In this document: positions 35,601-43,594 of the stretch, piece by piece
Numbering within the stretch: position 1 is the stretch's first letter
Layout: every line of letters starts with the position of its first letter
From: Mucilaginibacter sp. cycad4
GTDB taxonomy: Bacteria; Bacteroidota; Bacteroidia; Sphingobacteriales; Sphingobacteriaceae
DNA length: 64,000 bases
NCBI RefSeq assembly: GCF_034263275.1
Contig: NZ_CP139559.1
Span: 5,456,001 to 5,520,000, forward strand
Direction: 5' to 3'
The notes under the pieces: model-generated
What the model was told of the DNA's origin: nothing
The model's input: only the letters and a program-made list of their open reading frames with translations
The model's database searches: none
Program-made: the position numbers and the translations under genes

Positions 35601-36554
35601 CTTTACAAAATAAATCACCGCCAATGAAAACAGCGCGCCAAACAGCACCGGCACCAGGATCACTACCGGAGCCCGTTTCTTTTTAAAATAAAACCCCAGG
35701 AAAACAATCAGGAAAACAACTGTGATGCCTTGCGTAAACATGGAATCCCTGCGTAATTGCAAAGCGTTGCCTACCGAAACGGCAGTTGTACCAAAGTAGC
35801 TGCAATTAATAATCCTGAAGTTTTTGTTTTGCAGGCTATCAATGGCATTATCCAGGCCTTTAAGCAGCACGGTATTCTCCCCGGTATTATTGGGCGAATA
35901 TTTTGGTGTGATGAACAGCAGCAGGTTCTTGTGATCTTTGGTCATCACATAGCTATCGTACAGCTCAAAGTTTTCGTCGTACTGTAGCTGCTGTAATTTT
36001 TTGAGGCCGAGGTATGAGATCCCAACCGGGTCGCTGCTGATCATGCTTTTCAGCGCTAACCCTGCGGGCGAGGTCAGCGTACGCAAGTCGCGGGCAAGGG
36101 TTTCTTTTACCCGGGTCGGCCTGATAAGCGTATCGATATTCAGATAATCGCGTTCGTTCAGGTAAATGGGCAGGCTTTTATTGATAGTGCCAAACAATTC
36201 CATCACCAGGCCGTCATCAACCTTAGCATTTATTTTGCTGATGTACCCCGGCAGTCTCCGCTGAACGGTTTCGGTAAAACTATCGGCAAAGGCAATGAGG
36301 CTATCGGGCTGCTGCTGTGCGGAATCTTTAAGCGATACCATCACCACCAGCTTATCAACAAATTTGGAGTTTTGGAAAATGTAGTTAAGCTTTTCTATCT
36401 TTTTATCCTTCGGCAGTACTTTGGAGATATCCTCCTCAAACCTGATCCGCGAAGCAAAAAAACCGACAAGCACAAAGCTTAACGCAAACACCGTATAAAA
36501 CAGCGGCTTGCGGGCATTGAAATAATTATAGATGCTTACCAGGATTTTTTCCAT
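32700..36554 (-). CDS. Trifunctional MMPL exporter - PlsC acyltransferase - methyltransferase
   Basis: A 1284-residue fusion. Residues about 1-840 are an RND/MMPL-type transporter with two sets of transmembrane helices and large periplasmic loops (FASRIRFEEDISKVLPKDKK at the start; GLGDDYSLFIMDGLLQEY in the second half). Residues about 880-1050 are a PlsC-like acyltransferase with NHQSFLD (His902/Asp907) and FPEGSRS (968-974). Residues about 1100-1240 are an SAM methyltransferase with LDLGCGYGF and FTGVDYDEEK. Expected roles are ring methylation of the aryl head, acyl transfer, and extraction or export of the lipid-like pigment. The separate proteins are often encoded side by side in other aryl-polyene clusters. 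Lies between the glycosyltransferase and the flavoprotein genes with almost no gaps. Confidence 0.9.
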   Translation of the reverse strand: MEKILVSIYNYFNARKPLFYTVFALSFVLVGFFASRIRFEEDISKVLPKDKKIEKLNYIFQNSKFVDKLVVMVSLKDSAQQQPDSLIAFADSFTETVQRRLPGYISKINAKVDDGLVMELFGTINKSLPIYLNERDYLNIDTLIRPTRVKETLARDLRTLTSPAGLALKSMISSDPVGISYLGLKKLQQLQYDENFELYDSYVMTKDHKNLLLFITPKYSPNNTGENTVLLKGLDNAIDSLQNKNFRIINCSYFGTTAVSVGNALQLRRDSMFTQGITVVFLIVFLGFYFKKKRAPVVILVPVLFGALFSLAVIYFVKGSISVIALGTGSVVLGIAVNYSLHVFNHYRHTRSIEQVIRDLAMPLTVGSFTTIGGFFCLEFVESEMLKDLGLFAAFSLIGASFCSLVFLPHFIASKKEQDEHIAKLSWIDKIAAYNPEYNKFIISPIIILTVVFSYTARNVSFETDMNRMNFMTDKLKASEAKLNAINKYALQSVYLLAEGKTLDEALRVNEKLSAQIEQLKENGIVKKYSGVSSLIISDSLQKARITRWNNYWTPAKKQQLMAVLLKEGTVLGFKPSAFDHFQELISKDFKPVGQAEMAGIRKSLLDDYITERPGRAGVITLVKISPQDKNKIYNLFENTPNVTVVDKQYLTNRFVGIINNDFTSIAIMSSLLVFTVLLLTYGRIELTLVSFIPMFISWIWILGLMGLLGIQFNIVNIIISALIFGLGDDYSLFIMDGLLQEYKTGKKNLSSYKSSIFLSAITTVVGLGVLIFAKHPALRSIALISIIGIVCVVVMAQILIPFLFNLLIRNRVQKKRFPWTLSGFVISVFAFTYFVSGCLLSSLIGFVLIKLNPFKGGRSKYVYHAILSKFCWSMMYIMPNLTKRVVNKDKFDRPAVVISNHQSFLDILVLIMQHPKLILFTNHWVWNSPVFGAVVRMAGYFPVAEGVEQNIDELAEKVKQGYSMVVFPEGSRSPDGKMKRFHKGAFFLAEQLGMDILPIVLHGTGYNMTKGDFLLKNGTITIKYLPRIAADDTTFGKGYAERTKNISRYFKEEYQKLSAEIEQPAYFKEQLFYNYLYKGPVLEWYMRIKIRLEKSYQVFHELLPKQGKMLDLGCGYGFMPYMLHFAAPGREFTGVDYDEEKIEVAANCFSKTADINFVYADALAFDMQRYDAIIMADMLHYLQPAEQKQLIEKCINRLNPGGTLIIRDGNKDMEERHKGTELTETFSTKLLGFNKTGANGLSFLSGQMVRDIAASHCLSVTEIDNTKYTSNIIFVIKKEGQPV

Positions 36555-36557
36555 GAA

Positions 36558-37754
36558 TTACAGCGCGGGGACAGGCCTCCGCTTAAACAGCTTCAATAAA
36601 GCAAAAGTGAGCAATCCTGCTATAATACCTGCAAAAATTGCCAGCGAAATGCTGCCGTAAAGATATTGTTCCAAATGTTCGCCGATGGCCTTAATCGAAA
36701 TTTTGTCCAGGGGGATATCCACATCTTTACCGCCCATCCAAAGGCTGCCGGTTTTGTAACTCAAAAAAATGATAACCGGGATCATGGGCGCAACACTGAT
36801 GTGCGCTGCCGTAACCACAATGGCCTTATTGAGCCTGAACAGGAAGGCTAATGAAATAGCAACCAAAAGCTGGAAGCCCCAGATAGGCACAATCCCCATA
36901 AAAACACCGAATGCTACAGATTTGGCCTTAAGCTGCGGCGAGTGATCGGGATTAAAAAACAGGTTTTTGACCATCTGCTTCCCTTTTTTTTTATCAAAAA
37001 GCGTCCGGAAAAAATCACGTGGTTTGATATAAGCGAAAGTAATGATGACCAATATGGTGTTGAGTACGCTGATACGGGAAAAATCCTGGAAAGGCCTAAA
37101 ATGTGAGATCCGGGTTTCCTTCGGTGCATAATAAACTTTAACCGGCACCCAATCAATCTTAATACCTTTCCACGCCGCACGAACGATCACCTCTATCTCA
37201 AACTCATATTTACGGGTGATGAATTTGCTATTTTTTAGCAGGTGGATAGGATACAACCTGTAGCCCGATTGTGTATCCGGGCATTTGATCCCCGTTTCCA
37301 CCCAAAACCAAAAATTGGAAAACTTGTGCCCAAAACTGCTTTTACCCGGCACGGACGATTGCTCCATATTGCGCGAACCGATGATGAGCGAATCTGGCTC
37401 CTGTTGCAGTTTTTCGATAAAAGCAGGCAGGTCTGCGGCAAAATGCTGACCGTCCGAGTCGATGGTGATGGCGTGTTGATACCCCTGTTCAGCAGCAAAT
37501 TCAAAAGCTTTGCGCAATGCCCAGCCCTTGCCCACATTTTGGGTATAGCTTACTGATTTTATTTGCGGGAATGATTGAATGATGGCATGTGTGCCGTCGG
37601 TCGAGCCGTCATTTATAACTATAACCTGGTCGGTATAAGCTAAAACATCGGTAATAACAGCGGCCAGTGTGCCCTGGTTATTATAAGTGGGTATAATAAC
37701 GCATACCTGTAATTGTTTAAACTTTGCCTGTATCATTTGTAAGTTATCCGTCAT
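36558..37754 (-). CDS. Family 2 glycosyltransferase fused to DUF2062
   Basis: A 398-residue protein. Residues about 15-240 form a GT-A glycosyltransferase (VCVIIPTYNNQGTLAAVI, VINDGSTDGT, and TIDSDGQH as the metal-binding D-x-D). Residues about 265-390 are a DUF2062 membrane domain with three helices (GVFMGIVPIWGFQLLVAISL, and further on IFAGIIAGLLTFALL). It heads the leftward pigment arm with a possible -7 element at 37828-37835. It may use a polyprenyl-phosphate or attach a sugar to the pigment or its lipid. Aryl-polyene clusters commonly carry this glycosyltransferase. Confidence 0.88.
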   Translation of the reverse strand: MTDNLQMIQAKFKQLQVCVIIPTYNNQGTLAAVITDVLAYTDQVIVINDGSTDGTHAIIQSFPQIKSVSYTQNVGKGWALRKAFEFAAEQGYQHAITIDSDGQHFAADLPAFIEKLQQEPDSLIIGSRNMEQSSVPGKSSFGHKFSNFWFWVETGIKCPDTQSGYRLYPIHLLKNSKFITRKYEFEIEVIVRAAWKGIKIDWVPVKVYYAPKETRISHFRPFQDFSRISVLNTILVIITFAYIKPRDFFRTLFDKKKGKQMVKNLFFNPDHSPQLKAKSVAFGVFMGIVPIWGFQLLVAISLAFLFRLNKAIVVTAAHISVAPMIPVIIFLSYKTGSLWMGGKDVDIPLDKISIKAIGEHLEQYLYGSISLAIFAGIIAGLLTFALLKLFKRRPVPAL

Positions 37755-37827
37755 ATATCAATCGCACGTACCGGCTTCAGTCCAGGTTTTTATCAATGAG
37801 TTTTGTGGGTTTACGTTTAATGTTTTA

Positions 37828-37835
37828 CAAAGTTA
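37828..37835 (-). promoter_or_regulatory. Candidate -7 element for the leftward pigment arm
   Basis: The minus strand reads TAACTTTG, a full TAnnTTTG match about 75 bases upstream of the glycosyltransferase start. No -33 TTTG at standard spacing is visible, which would fit activator dependence. Confidence 0.35.
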
Positions 37836-37964
37836 TTCTTTCAGGTTAAATTAAACGTTAAATTTTTGCATCCGATATAACCAAATAAAACAGAATCTGT
37901 CGAGTCACAAGTCCGCCCCTGCACCATCCTGCACACAAGACTTGCGCCAGAGGAGTTATAAATC

Positions 37965-38076
37965 ATGTCATTGCGAGAAGCTGGCAAGGGTGGGACACCG
38001 GGGCGACGTGGCAATCGTATGCTATACAGGGCGGTTATACTTCCGTGCGATTGCCGCGCTGCGCTCGCAATGACAT
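37965..38076. repeat. Palindromic repeat in the divergent pigment promoter region
   Basis: Perfect 13-base arms ATGTCATTGCGAG (37965-37977) and CTCGCAATGACAT (38064-38076) enclose about 86 bases with GGCAATCG / CGATTGCC symmetry. A related fragment begins near 61089. The 466-base region 37755-38220 therefore contains both promoters plus this element, and no gene. Confidence 0.75.
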
Positions 38077-38220
38077 ATTTGTTGCTGGCATTTCTAAATG
38101 CAATACATCCCGCCCATAAACCGTTTAATACCCATTCCTAAATCCGAACATTTACCTTATTTTCGCCCTGATTTTGTGGAAAAGAATAATCAAACCTTAT
38201 TAATTAAACGTATTGTGCCC

Positions 38221-39795
38221 ATGCTACAAATTGGAGGGAAAGCCCTTTCGCTGGACGATTTTTACCAGGTGATCTATAAAAACAGCGCGGTTGTTCCTGA
38301 TGAACAGGCGCTGCAAAAGGTGCAAACTAACTTCAGCTTTCTTGGTGGCTTTTCATCCAATAAACTTATTTATGGCATCAATACGGGCTTCGGCCCTATG
38401 GCGCAATATAAGGTAAGTGATGAAAACCGTCTGCAACTACAATATAATCTCATCCGCAGTCATGCTTCGGGCGGGGGTAATTTAATGCAGCCCCAGGTGG
38501 TAAAGGCTTTGATGCTTGCCCGGCTTAACAGCTTTATGCAAGCCTACTCAGGCGTACACCCCGAACTGGCAAATCTGCTTGCCGAACTCATTAACAAAAA
38601 CGTTACCCCCTGCATATTTGAACACGGCGGCGTAGGCGCCAGCGGCGATTTGGTACAGTTAGCACATCTTGCATTGGTTTTAATAGGCGAAGGCGAAGTG
38701 ATCTATAACGGTGAAGTACAGCCAACTGCTGCTGTTTTTGAGCAGCTGAACATCAAGCCGCTCTTAATCCACATCCGCGAAGGCCTGGCTATTATCAATG
38801 GCACTTCGGCCATGACGGGGATCGGTTTGCTGAACATTATCCGTGCTAAAAAGCTGTTGGGCTGGTCGGTCATGCTTTCAGCTATGATCAACGAGGTGGT
38901 TGAAGCTTTTGACGACCATTACTCCTACGAACTTAACAAAGTAAAACGTCATACAGGACAAAATGCTATCGCTGTCCAACTTCGCGAGATTCTGAAAGAT
39001 AGTCAAATGGTTCGGAGCCGTTCGGAGCATTTATACAATCCCGAAAACCTTGACCAGGAGATCTTTGAGGATAAGGTACAGGAATACTATTCGCTCCGTT
39101 GTGTAACACAGATCCTCGGGCCAATATATGACACCATCGCCCAGGCAGAGCGTGTTGTTGTGGATGAGCTGAACTCTGTGAACGACAACCCGGTTATCGA
39201 TCATGAAAACCATAACATTTTCCATGGCGGTAATTTTCACGGCGATTATGTTTCGCTGGAAATGGATAAACTAAAAATAGCCATTACCCGGCTGTCCATG
39301 TTATCAGAAAGGCAACTGAACTATTTGCTGAATGACAAGCTTAACCAAAAATTTTCCCCGTTCTTGAATTTGGGCGTACTTGGATTTAACTTCGGGATGC
39401 AGGGCATGCAGTTTACGGCAACCTCAACCGTAGCCGAAAATCAAACCCTTTCGTATCCGATGTACGTACACAGTATCCCGAACAATAATGATAACCAGGA
39501 TATTGTAAGTATGGGCTGTAACGCGGCATTATTAACCAAAAAAGTGATCGACAACAGTTTCGAAGTGCTGGCTATCCAGGCCATGGCCCTGCTGCAGGCT
39601 GTCGACTACCTCGATTGCGCCAACAGACTGTCTACCCAAACCAATAAAGTATATACCGATTTAAGGGCTATATTCCCTAAATTTATTGAGGATAAACCCA
39701 AATACCAGGACCTGCAGCAAGTGAAAGCTCATTTTGAAACGGCCGAAATATTTCCTGAATTTATTAAACCTTTTAACACCAAAAACATCATATGA
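38221..39795 (+). CDS. Tyrosine ammonia-lyase (HAL/PAL family)
   Basis: A 524-residue MIO-dependent lyase. Ala140-Ser141-Gly142 in GVGASGDLVQLAHL form the MIO cofactor, and catalytic Tyr51 is in YGINTGFGPM. The substrate-selectivity position reads Ser80-His81 in NLIRSHASG, as in the Flavobacterium tyrosine-selective enzyme rather than histidase. It should deaminate tyrosine to 4-coumarate, the expected polyene starter. I chose the ATG at 38221: it gives the usual length, and the in-frame ATG at 38098 would add 41 residues and sits just after the palindromic repeat. The stop overlaps the fabG-like gene by four bases. Substrate is inferred from context and the selectivity residues. Confidence 0.88.
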   Translation: MLQIGGKALSLDDFYQVIYKNSAVVPDEQALQKVQTNFSFLGGFSSNKLIYGINTGFGPMAQYKVSDENRLQLQYNLIRSHASGGGNLMQPQVVKALMLARLNSFMQAYSGVHPELANLLAELINKNVTPCIFEHGGVGASGDLVQLAHLALVLIGEGEVIYNGEVQPTAAVFEQLNIKPLLIHIREGLAIINGTSAMTGIGLLNIIRAKKLLGWSVMLSAMINEVVEAFDDHYSYELNKVKRHTGQNAIAVQLREILKDSQMVRSRSEHLYNPENLDQEIFEDKVQEYYSLRCVTQILGPIYDTIAQAERVVVDELNSVNDNPVIDHENHNIFHGGNFHGDYVSLEMDKLKIAITRLSMLSERQLNYLLNDKLNQKFSPFLNLGVLGFNFGMQGMQFTATSTVAENQTLSYPMYVHSIPNNNDNQDIVSMGCNAALLTKKVIDNSFEVLAIQAMALLQAVDYLDCANRLSTQTNKVYTDLRAIFPKFIEDKPKYQDLQQVKAHFETAEIFPEFIKPFNTKNII

Positions 39796-40520
39796 AATGT
39801 GCATTAGTAACCGGCGGCTCAAGAGGAATTGGCAGGGCCATTTGCTACAAAATGACTGCTATGGGTTATTATGTGCTGATTAATTATAAAGGCAACATTA
39901 ATGAGGCTAACAACACCCTCGCACAGATCAAAGCTGATGGCGGTGACGGCGAACTGTTGCAATTTGATGTAGCCAACAAGAACGACATTCAGGAAAAGTT
40001 AGGTGGCTGGATAGAAACCAACACCGAAAAGTACATTGAAGTTTTAATAAACAACGCTGGTGTAAAAGACGATGGCCTGATGATGTGGATGAAGGACGAA
40101 CAGTGGGACGGTGTCCTGAACACCAGCCTCAACGGTTTCTTTTACGTTACCCGGCTGGTACTTAACAGCATGCTGGTTAAAAAATACGGTCGCATAGTAA
40201 ACGTGGTTTCGCTTTCGGGCCTGAAAGGCTTGCCGGGGCAGGTGAACTATTCAGCTGCCAAAGCGGGGGTGATCGGTGCAACCAAAGCATTGGCCCAGGA
40301 AGTTGGCAGGCGCGGCATAACCGTTAATGCCGTAGCCCCAGGCTTTATAGCTACCGATATGACCGCCGGGCTTGATGAAAAGGAACTGAAAGCGCTGGTG
40401 CCCTTAAAAAGGTTCGGTACACCGGAGGAGGTAGCACATGCGGTAGGGTTTTTGGCATCGCCGGAGGCTGCTTATATTACAGCCGAGGTGCTTTCGATAA
40501 ATGGAGGGTTGTATTCGTAA
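39792..40520 (+). CDS. 3-oxoacyl-ACP reductase (FabG-like)
   Basis: A 242-residue SDR ketoreductase with TGGSRGIGRAI (NADPH site), NNAGV, the Ser of VVSLSGL, the catalytic Y-x-x-x-K in VNYSAAKAG, and the end block SINGGLYS. It would reduce the beta-keto group after each ketosynthase step in polyene growth; it is the only ketoreductase in the cluster. Translationally coupled to the tyrosine ammonia-lyase. The insertion sequence begins 104 bases after its stop, so it is now probably the end of a two-gene transcript. Confidence 0.9.
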   Translation: MKCALVTGGSRGIGRAICYKMTAMGYYVLINYKGNINEANNTLAQIKADGGDGELLQFDVANKNDIQEKLGGWIETNTEKYIEVLINNAGVKDDGLMMWMKDEQWDGVLNTSLNGFFYVTRLVLNSMLVKKYGRIVNVVSLSGLKGLPGQVNYSAAKAGVIGATKALAQEVGRRGITVNAVAPGFIATDMTAGLDEKELKALVPLKRFGTPEEVAHAVGFLASPEAAYITAEVLSINGGLYS

Positions 40521-40624
40521 AATATACCAAAAGCAAAGAAATACCGCCGCCGCTCGGCTCCAGCCAGGTGGCAACTATCAAGCGGCCTCTGGCCGCCGGG
40601 GCTAAAAAGTTCCCCTCTTGAGAG

Positions 40625-41787
40625 CAGGGCTGTTGCATTCTAAATATTATAAGTTAACTTGAGGTCAAAAAAGTTAGGATGGATAAGAGCATATTAGCGT
40701 ATTTATCAGAGTTACCGGATATAAGGCGAAAGGCAGGCCAGCGACATGACCAGACTTTCATTCTGTTGCTTGTGTTAATGAGTACAATGAGCGGTTATCA
40801 TGGCTATCGTTCGATGGGTGATTTTATAAAGCGGAATGAAGTCGATCTTTTGGCCTTCTTTCAGCCTAATAAAGCCCGCCTTCCAAGCTTTTATACTATA
40901 AGACGTGTAATACAAGATTTAGACTTTAACAGCTTAAATGAGAGTTTCCATAAATGGGCCAGTCAGCATATTGATTTGTCTAAAAATGAATGGCTACATA
41001 TAGATGGTAAGGCAATGAAAGGGACGATGAGCGATTATTCCCTTGACAAACAACGATTTGTAAGCCTGGTAAGCCTGTATAGTAGCAGGAGTAATCAAGT
41101 CGTTGGCCATGGTTTAGTTGACAACTCAAAACAAAGTGAAATCTCTGTAGTTCAGCAGCTTATTTCCAGTTTAGGATTACAGGGGGTAACGTTTACACTT
41201 GACGCATTACATTGTCAAAAAAAACGGTAGAGGCTATTATTGATACAGATAACAATTATATAATAGGTGTGAAGAAGAATCAAAAGAACCTTTACAAAAA
41301 GATCGAAACCATTACATCGGACGAGGCAATGGTTTGTAGTAAGTTTGTTGAGTTGTTGAAAAACAAAGGGCGAATAGAACGTAGAACGGTTTGGGTGTAC
41401 CCGGGAACAGAGGAAATCAGTAACACATGGGCTGGGGTAAGCCAACTTATTAAAGTGCATCGCTGGGTAAAAGAAAAAGGAGGTATCCGGGAAGAATACG
41501 CCTTTTTCATCAGTAGCTTAATCGGTAATGCGCAAACATTCTGCCATGGTATTAAAAGCCATTGGAGTATAGAAAACAGTCTTCATTGGGTAAAGGACGT
41601 GACATTTAACGAAGACGCTTCACGAATTAGAACATCCAATGCGCCTGAAAATACTTCTGTGTTCAGAAACATAGTTATTAATGTATTTAGAATAAATGAT
41701 TACCCAAACCTTGCACAAGCGCAAAGGCTTGTTTGCAACGATATCAACAGGTTAAAACAACTATTAAATTAGAATGCAACAGCCCTG
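40625..41787 (+). mobile_element. ISAs1-family insertion sequence, 1163 bp, complete
   Basis: Perfect 19-base terminal inverted repeats: CAGGGCTGTTGCATTCTAA at 40625-40643 and its complement at 41769-41787. The target decamer CTCTTGAGAG is duplicated on both sides (40615-40624 and 41788-41797), so the insertion is intact and probably recent. It carries one transposase in two overlapping frames. It landed inside a palindromic repeat between the ketoreductase and first ketosynthase genes of the pigment cluster. Confidence 0.93.
40679..41772 (+). CDS. ISAs1-family transposase in two frames (-1 shift at A8)
   Basis: The first frame (40679-41230, 183 residues) carries the N-terminal and DDE start: LSELPDIRRKAGQRHDQTF, LHIDGKAMKGTM (first Asp), and TLDALHCQKKR (second Asp) before a stop. 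The second frame resumes with VEAIIDTDNNYIIGVKKNQKNL and ends with KSHWSIENSLHWVKDVTFNED (last Glu), to 41772. Joining them by a -1 shift on the eight A's at 41217-41224 gives DALHCQKKTVEAIID, exactly the family sequence, about 364 residues. The phase is A_AAA_AAA, a canonical slippery heptamer, so programmed frameshifting is possible. The alternative is loss of one A (nine would be in frame), leaving a dead gene. Confidence 0.85.
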
Positions 41788-42000
41788 CTCTTGAGAGGGG
41801 GCGCGGAGGAATGCGCGAAAGCAGGGGTGTGTTATGCAAGCGATAAGCAAAAAGCAGACACACCCCTACACCCCTCTCAAGAGGGGAATCGCACTTCCCG
41901 GCGCGCAAAAAGATAAATAAGTAACAAACACAAACGTAATTAACTCTTAATATAAACTTAATTATAAGCTATTAAGATACAGGTATTTTAAAGGCCGCTA

Positions 42001-42031
42001 TTTGAACGATTAAAGGAAAGCGATAGGTTCA
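42001..42031 (+). promoter_or_regulatory. Candidate promoter of the main pigment operon
   Basis: TTTG at 42001-42004, 19 bases, then TAGGTTCA at 42024-42031 (two mismatches to TAnnTTTG). A start near 42038 leaves a leader of about 70 bases before the ATG at 42106. If real, the operon downstream of the insertion sequence can be transcribed independently. Confidence 0.35.
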
Positions 42032-42105
42032 AAAACAGGTAAGTTTTATTTTTTTGTATTTTTATTGCATTTTATTGACTATGTACTATCAGTTTTTGCT
42101 CAAAT

Positions 42106-43326
42106 ATGAATAGGGTTGTGATAACAGGGATGGGTATCTATTCGTGTATTGGGAAAAATCTCGACGAGGTTAAAGACTCACTTTATGCGGGCAGATCGGG
42201 CATTATTTATGATGCCATCCGTAAGGATTTTGGCTACCGCTCGGGCTTAACCGGAGCGGTGGAAAAACCGAACCTGAAGGGCACGCTTGATCGCCGGGCA
42301 CGCATCATGCTGCCCGAGCAGGGCGAATACGCCTATATTGCCACAGCCCAGGCCCTGGAACAGGCAGGCATCGATGCCGATTATATTGCCCAAACAGATG
42401 TAGGCATTTTATATGGTAACGACAGTACAGCCAAAGCCGTGATTGAAACTACCGATGTGATCCGCGAGAAAAAGGACACCATGCTGATCGGTTCGGGAGC
42501 GGTATTCCAAACCATGAACTCAACCGTTACCATGAATTTGGCTACTATATTCAAGCTTCGCGGGGTTAATTTTACTATCAGTGCTGCTTGCGCCAGTGGT
42601 TCGCATGCTATTGGCATGGGTTACCATTTGATTAAAAGCGGCATGCAGGATTGCATCATTTGCGGCGGTGCGCAGGAACTGAGCCATTATTCTATGGGAA
42701 GCTTTGATGCACTCTCCGCTTTCTCAATAAAAGAGGCCGATCCGGCAAAGGCATCTAAGCCCTTTGATCGAGACCGCGACGGGCTTGTACCGAGCGGTGG
42801 CGCGGCTACGGTGATCCTGGAAAGTTTGGATTCGGCATTAAAAAGAGGCGCTAACATTTTGGGCGAGGTTGTTGGCTACGGCTTTTCATCAAACGGGGCG
42901 CATATCTCCAACCCAACGGTTGATGGTCCGGTACGTTCGTTAACCATGGCCCTGAAGGATGCAGGTATGCAGGCGTCCGAAATTGATTATATCAATGCGC
43001 ATGCAACCTCTACTCCTGCCGGCGATGCCAGCGAGGCTAAAGCTATAGATGAGGTTTTTGGTGATTATAAGCCCCTGGTAAGTTCAACCAAATCAATGAC
43101 CGGGCATGAGTGCTGGATGGCAGGCGCCAGCGAAATTGTGTACTCCATGCTCATGATGCAACACTCGTTTGTGGCACCGAACATTAACTTTGAAAACCCC
43201 GATGAGGATTCGGCAAAGCTCAATATCGCTGCCGAAACCGTCGAAAAAAATATAGATGTATTCCTGTCAAACTCGTTTGGGTTTGGCGGCACTAACTCGT
43301 CCCTGATTATTAAAAAATATATTTAA
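42106..43326 (+). CDS. Beta-ketoacyl-ACP synthase (KS 1)
   Basis: A 406-residue FabB/F-type condensing enzyme with the full Cys-His-His triad: Cys162 in SAACASGSHAIG, His299 in INAHATSTP, His334 in KSMTGHECWMAG. It would extend the ACP-bound aryl chain by two carbons per cycle. First gene after the insertion sequence; the ACP gene follows after 10 bases. Full-length and apparently active. Which of the cluster ketosynthases does initiation or elongation cannot be said from sequence. Confidence 0.9.
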   Translation: MNRVVITGMGIYSCIGKNLDEVKDSLYAGRSGIIYDAIRKDFGYRSGLTGAVEKPNLKGTLDRRARIMLPEQGEYAYIATAQALEQAGIDADYIAQTDVGILYGNDSTAKAVIETTDVIREKKDTMLIGSGAVFQTMNSTVTMNLATIFKLRGVNFTISAACASGSHAIGMGYHLIKSGMQDCIICGGAQELSHYSMGSFDALSAFSIKEADPAKASKPFDRDRDGLVPSGGAATVILESLDSALKRGANILGEVVGYGFSSNGAHISNPTVDGPVRSLTMALKDAGMQASEIDYINAHATSTPAGDASEAKAIDEVFGDYKPLVSSTKSMTGHECWMAGASEIVYSMLMMQHSFVAPNINFENPDEDSAKLNIAAETVEKNIDVFLSNSFGFGGTNSSLIIKKYI

Positions 43327-43336
43327 ACCAGCCACT

Positions 43337-43594
43337 ATGCAAATTGAAGAGATTATTGAAAGAATTAACAGCTTCCTGGCCGAAGAATTTGAGGTAGATG
43401 CAGATAAAATGGTTCCCGCTGCAAACCTGAAAGAAACACTCGACCTGGACAGCCTCGATTATATTGACCTGGTAGTAGTAATTGAAAGCAATTTTTCCTT
43501 CAAGGTAAAGCCCGAGGATTTTACAGGCATCGTTACCTTCCAGGATTTTTACGATTATGTGCTGTCACGCGTACAACCTAAGGAGCTTGCATAA
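43337..43594 (+). CDS. Acyl carrier protein (ACP 1)
   Basis: An 85-residue acidic carrier protein. The phosphopantetheine attachment site is Ser39 in LDLDSLDYIDL. It carries the growing polyene and should be activated by the phosphopantetheinyl transferase at 29136. The last base of its stop overlaps the first base of the acyltransferase gene, indicating tight coupling. Confidence 0.9.
   Translation: MQIEEIIERINSFLAEEFEVDADKMVPAANLKETLDLDSLDYIDLVVVIESNFSFKVKPEDFTGIVTFQDFYDYVLSRVQPKELA

Larger units (their letters stand above)
40611..41893 (+). repeat. Palindromic repeat element split by the insertion sequence
   Basis: The left piece TCCCCTCTTGAGAG (40611-40624) and the right piece from 41788 (starting again CTCTTGAGAG, then GGGGGCGCG) rejoin to form one approximately 110-base element ending CCCCTCTCAAGAGG at about 41886 and AATCGCA at 41893. 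Internal arms AGGGGTGTGT and ACACACCCCT also pair. It is the same family as the tandem pair at 52437-52689. From 41894 to 42105 there is no gene, only A/T-rich sequence with the candidate promoter of the next operon. Confidence 0.85.

Noticed and set aside
41170..41216. Upstream Shine-Dalgarno-like stimulator for the transposase frameshift (AGGGGG)
   Set aside because: It is about 35 bases upstream of the slippery site, too far for known stimulators, and no clear downstream pseudoknot was found by eye; the frameshift case rests on the heptamer alone.
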